From Longimicrobium sp. (GTDB lineage: Bacteria > Gemmatimonadota > Gemmatimonadetes > Longimicrobiales > Longimicrobiaceae): a stretch of DNA of 39,514 bases. The notes below the pieces were generated by a model. The model worked only from the letters and a program-made list of their open reading frames with translations. It was not told where the DNA came from and ran no database searches. The stretch is from positions 1 through 39,514 of the forward strand of contig DASVTZ010000248.1 in NCBI GenBank assembly GCA_036387335.1, given 5' to 3'. Below, piece by piece: positions 39,505 through 39,514 of this stretch; positions within the stretch are counted from its first letter, which is position 1, and the number at the start of each line of letters is the position of its first letter. The position numbers and the translations under genes are program-made.

Positions 39505-39514
39505 CGCGTCACCT

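Overview
The window is very GC-rich, densely coded chromosomal DNA from a Gram-negative-type aerobe. It has many lipoprotein signal peptides, an outer-membrane beta-barrel protein, a caa3-type cytochrome oxidase, a futalosine-pathway menaquinone enzyme, and gaps filled with palindromic and short tandem repeats. This mix resembles Longimicrobiaceae (Gemmatimonadota). That assignment is inference from recognised families and style; no search was run. I saw no rRNA, tRNA, CRISPR, insertion sequence or phage genes.

Layout. 1-4.2 kb, minus strand: a partial lipoprotein hydrolase, a CopG-type ribbon-helix-helix protein, a gene of unknown function, a two-helix membrane protein, a lipoprotein and a large DUF255/thioredoxin-like protein. 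4.3-5.2 kb, plus strand: a three-gene toxin-antitoxin-like operon (Phd, RelE/ParE, DUF433). 5.2-11.8 kb: a secreted metallo-beta-lactamase-fold hydrolase and a BlaI/BlaR1-type pair (minus), divergent from a sugar kinase fused to a RapZ C-terminal domain plus a MurU-like nucleotidyltransferase (plus), then a lipoprotein. 12.0-17.1 kb, minus: cytochrome c oxidase ctaC-D-E-F plus ctaG. 17.7-22.1 kb, plus: an ABC exporter, an AAA ATPase and a TPR protein. 22.1-28.6 kb: a 50-residue lipoprotein divergent from an AraC-like regulator, a zinc-ribbon membrane protein with a PBP4-type carboxypeptidase, a DinB/YfiT protein, MqnD, and an Rrf2 regulator with a QorB-like reductase. 28.8-31.4 kb, minus: a DEAD-box RNA helicase and a gene of unknown function. 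31.5-36.7 kb, plus: two small membrane proteins, a very large metalloprotease/beta-propeller/barrel protein and a TetR regulator. 36.8-39.4 kb, minus: a COG3014-like TPR lipoprotein and its upstream lipoprotein partner.

The strongest theme is envelope maintenance. A BlaI-like repressor and an M56 protease sit divergently from a kinase-RapZ fusion and a MurU-like enzyme that look like a cell-wall sugar recycling route. The same palindrome, GTGCCA-N6-TGGC(A/T)C, occurs upstream of blaI and upstream of the metallo-beta-lactamase-fold gene, which suggests a small regulon. A PBP4 peptidase and a COG3014 lipoprotein pair fit the same theme.

The most unusual non-coding structure is a composite repeat of three different palindromes. 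They share a TAGGGGC edge, keep the same order and are spaced about 70 bp apart. The set recurs at four places, with a single copy at a fifth. Short tandem repeats built on GTGC or GGGGAATG units lie just after several stop codons.
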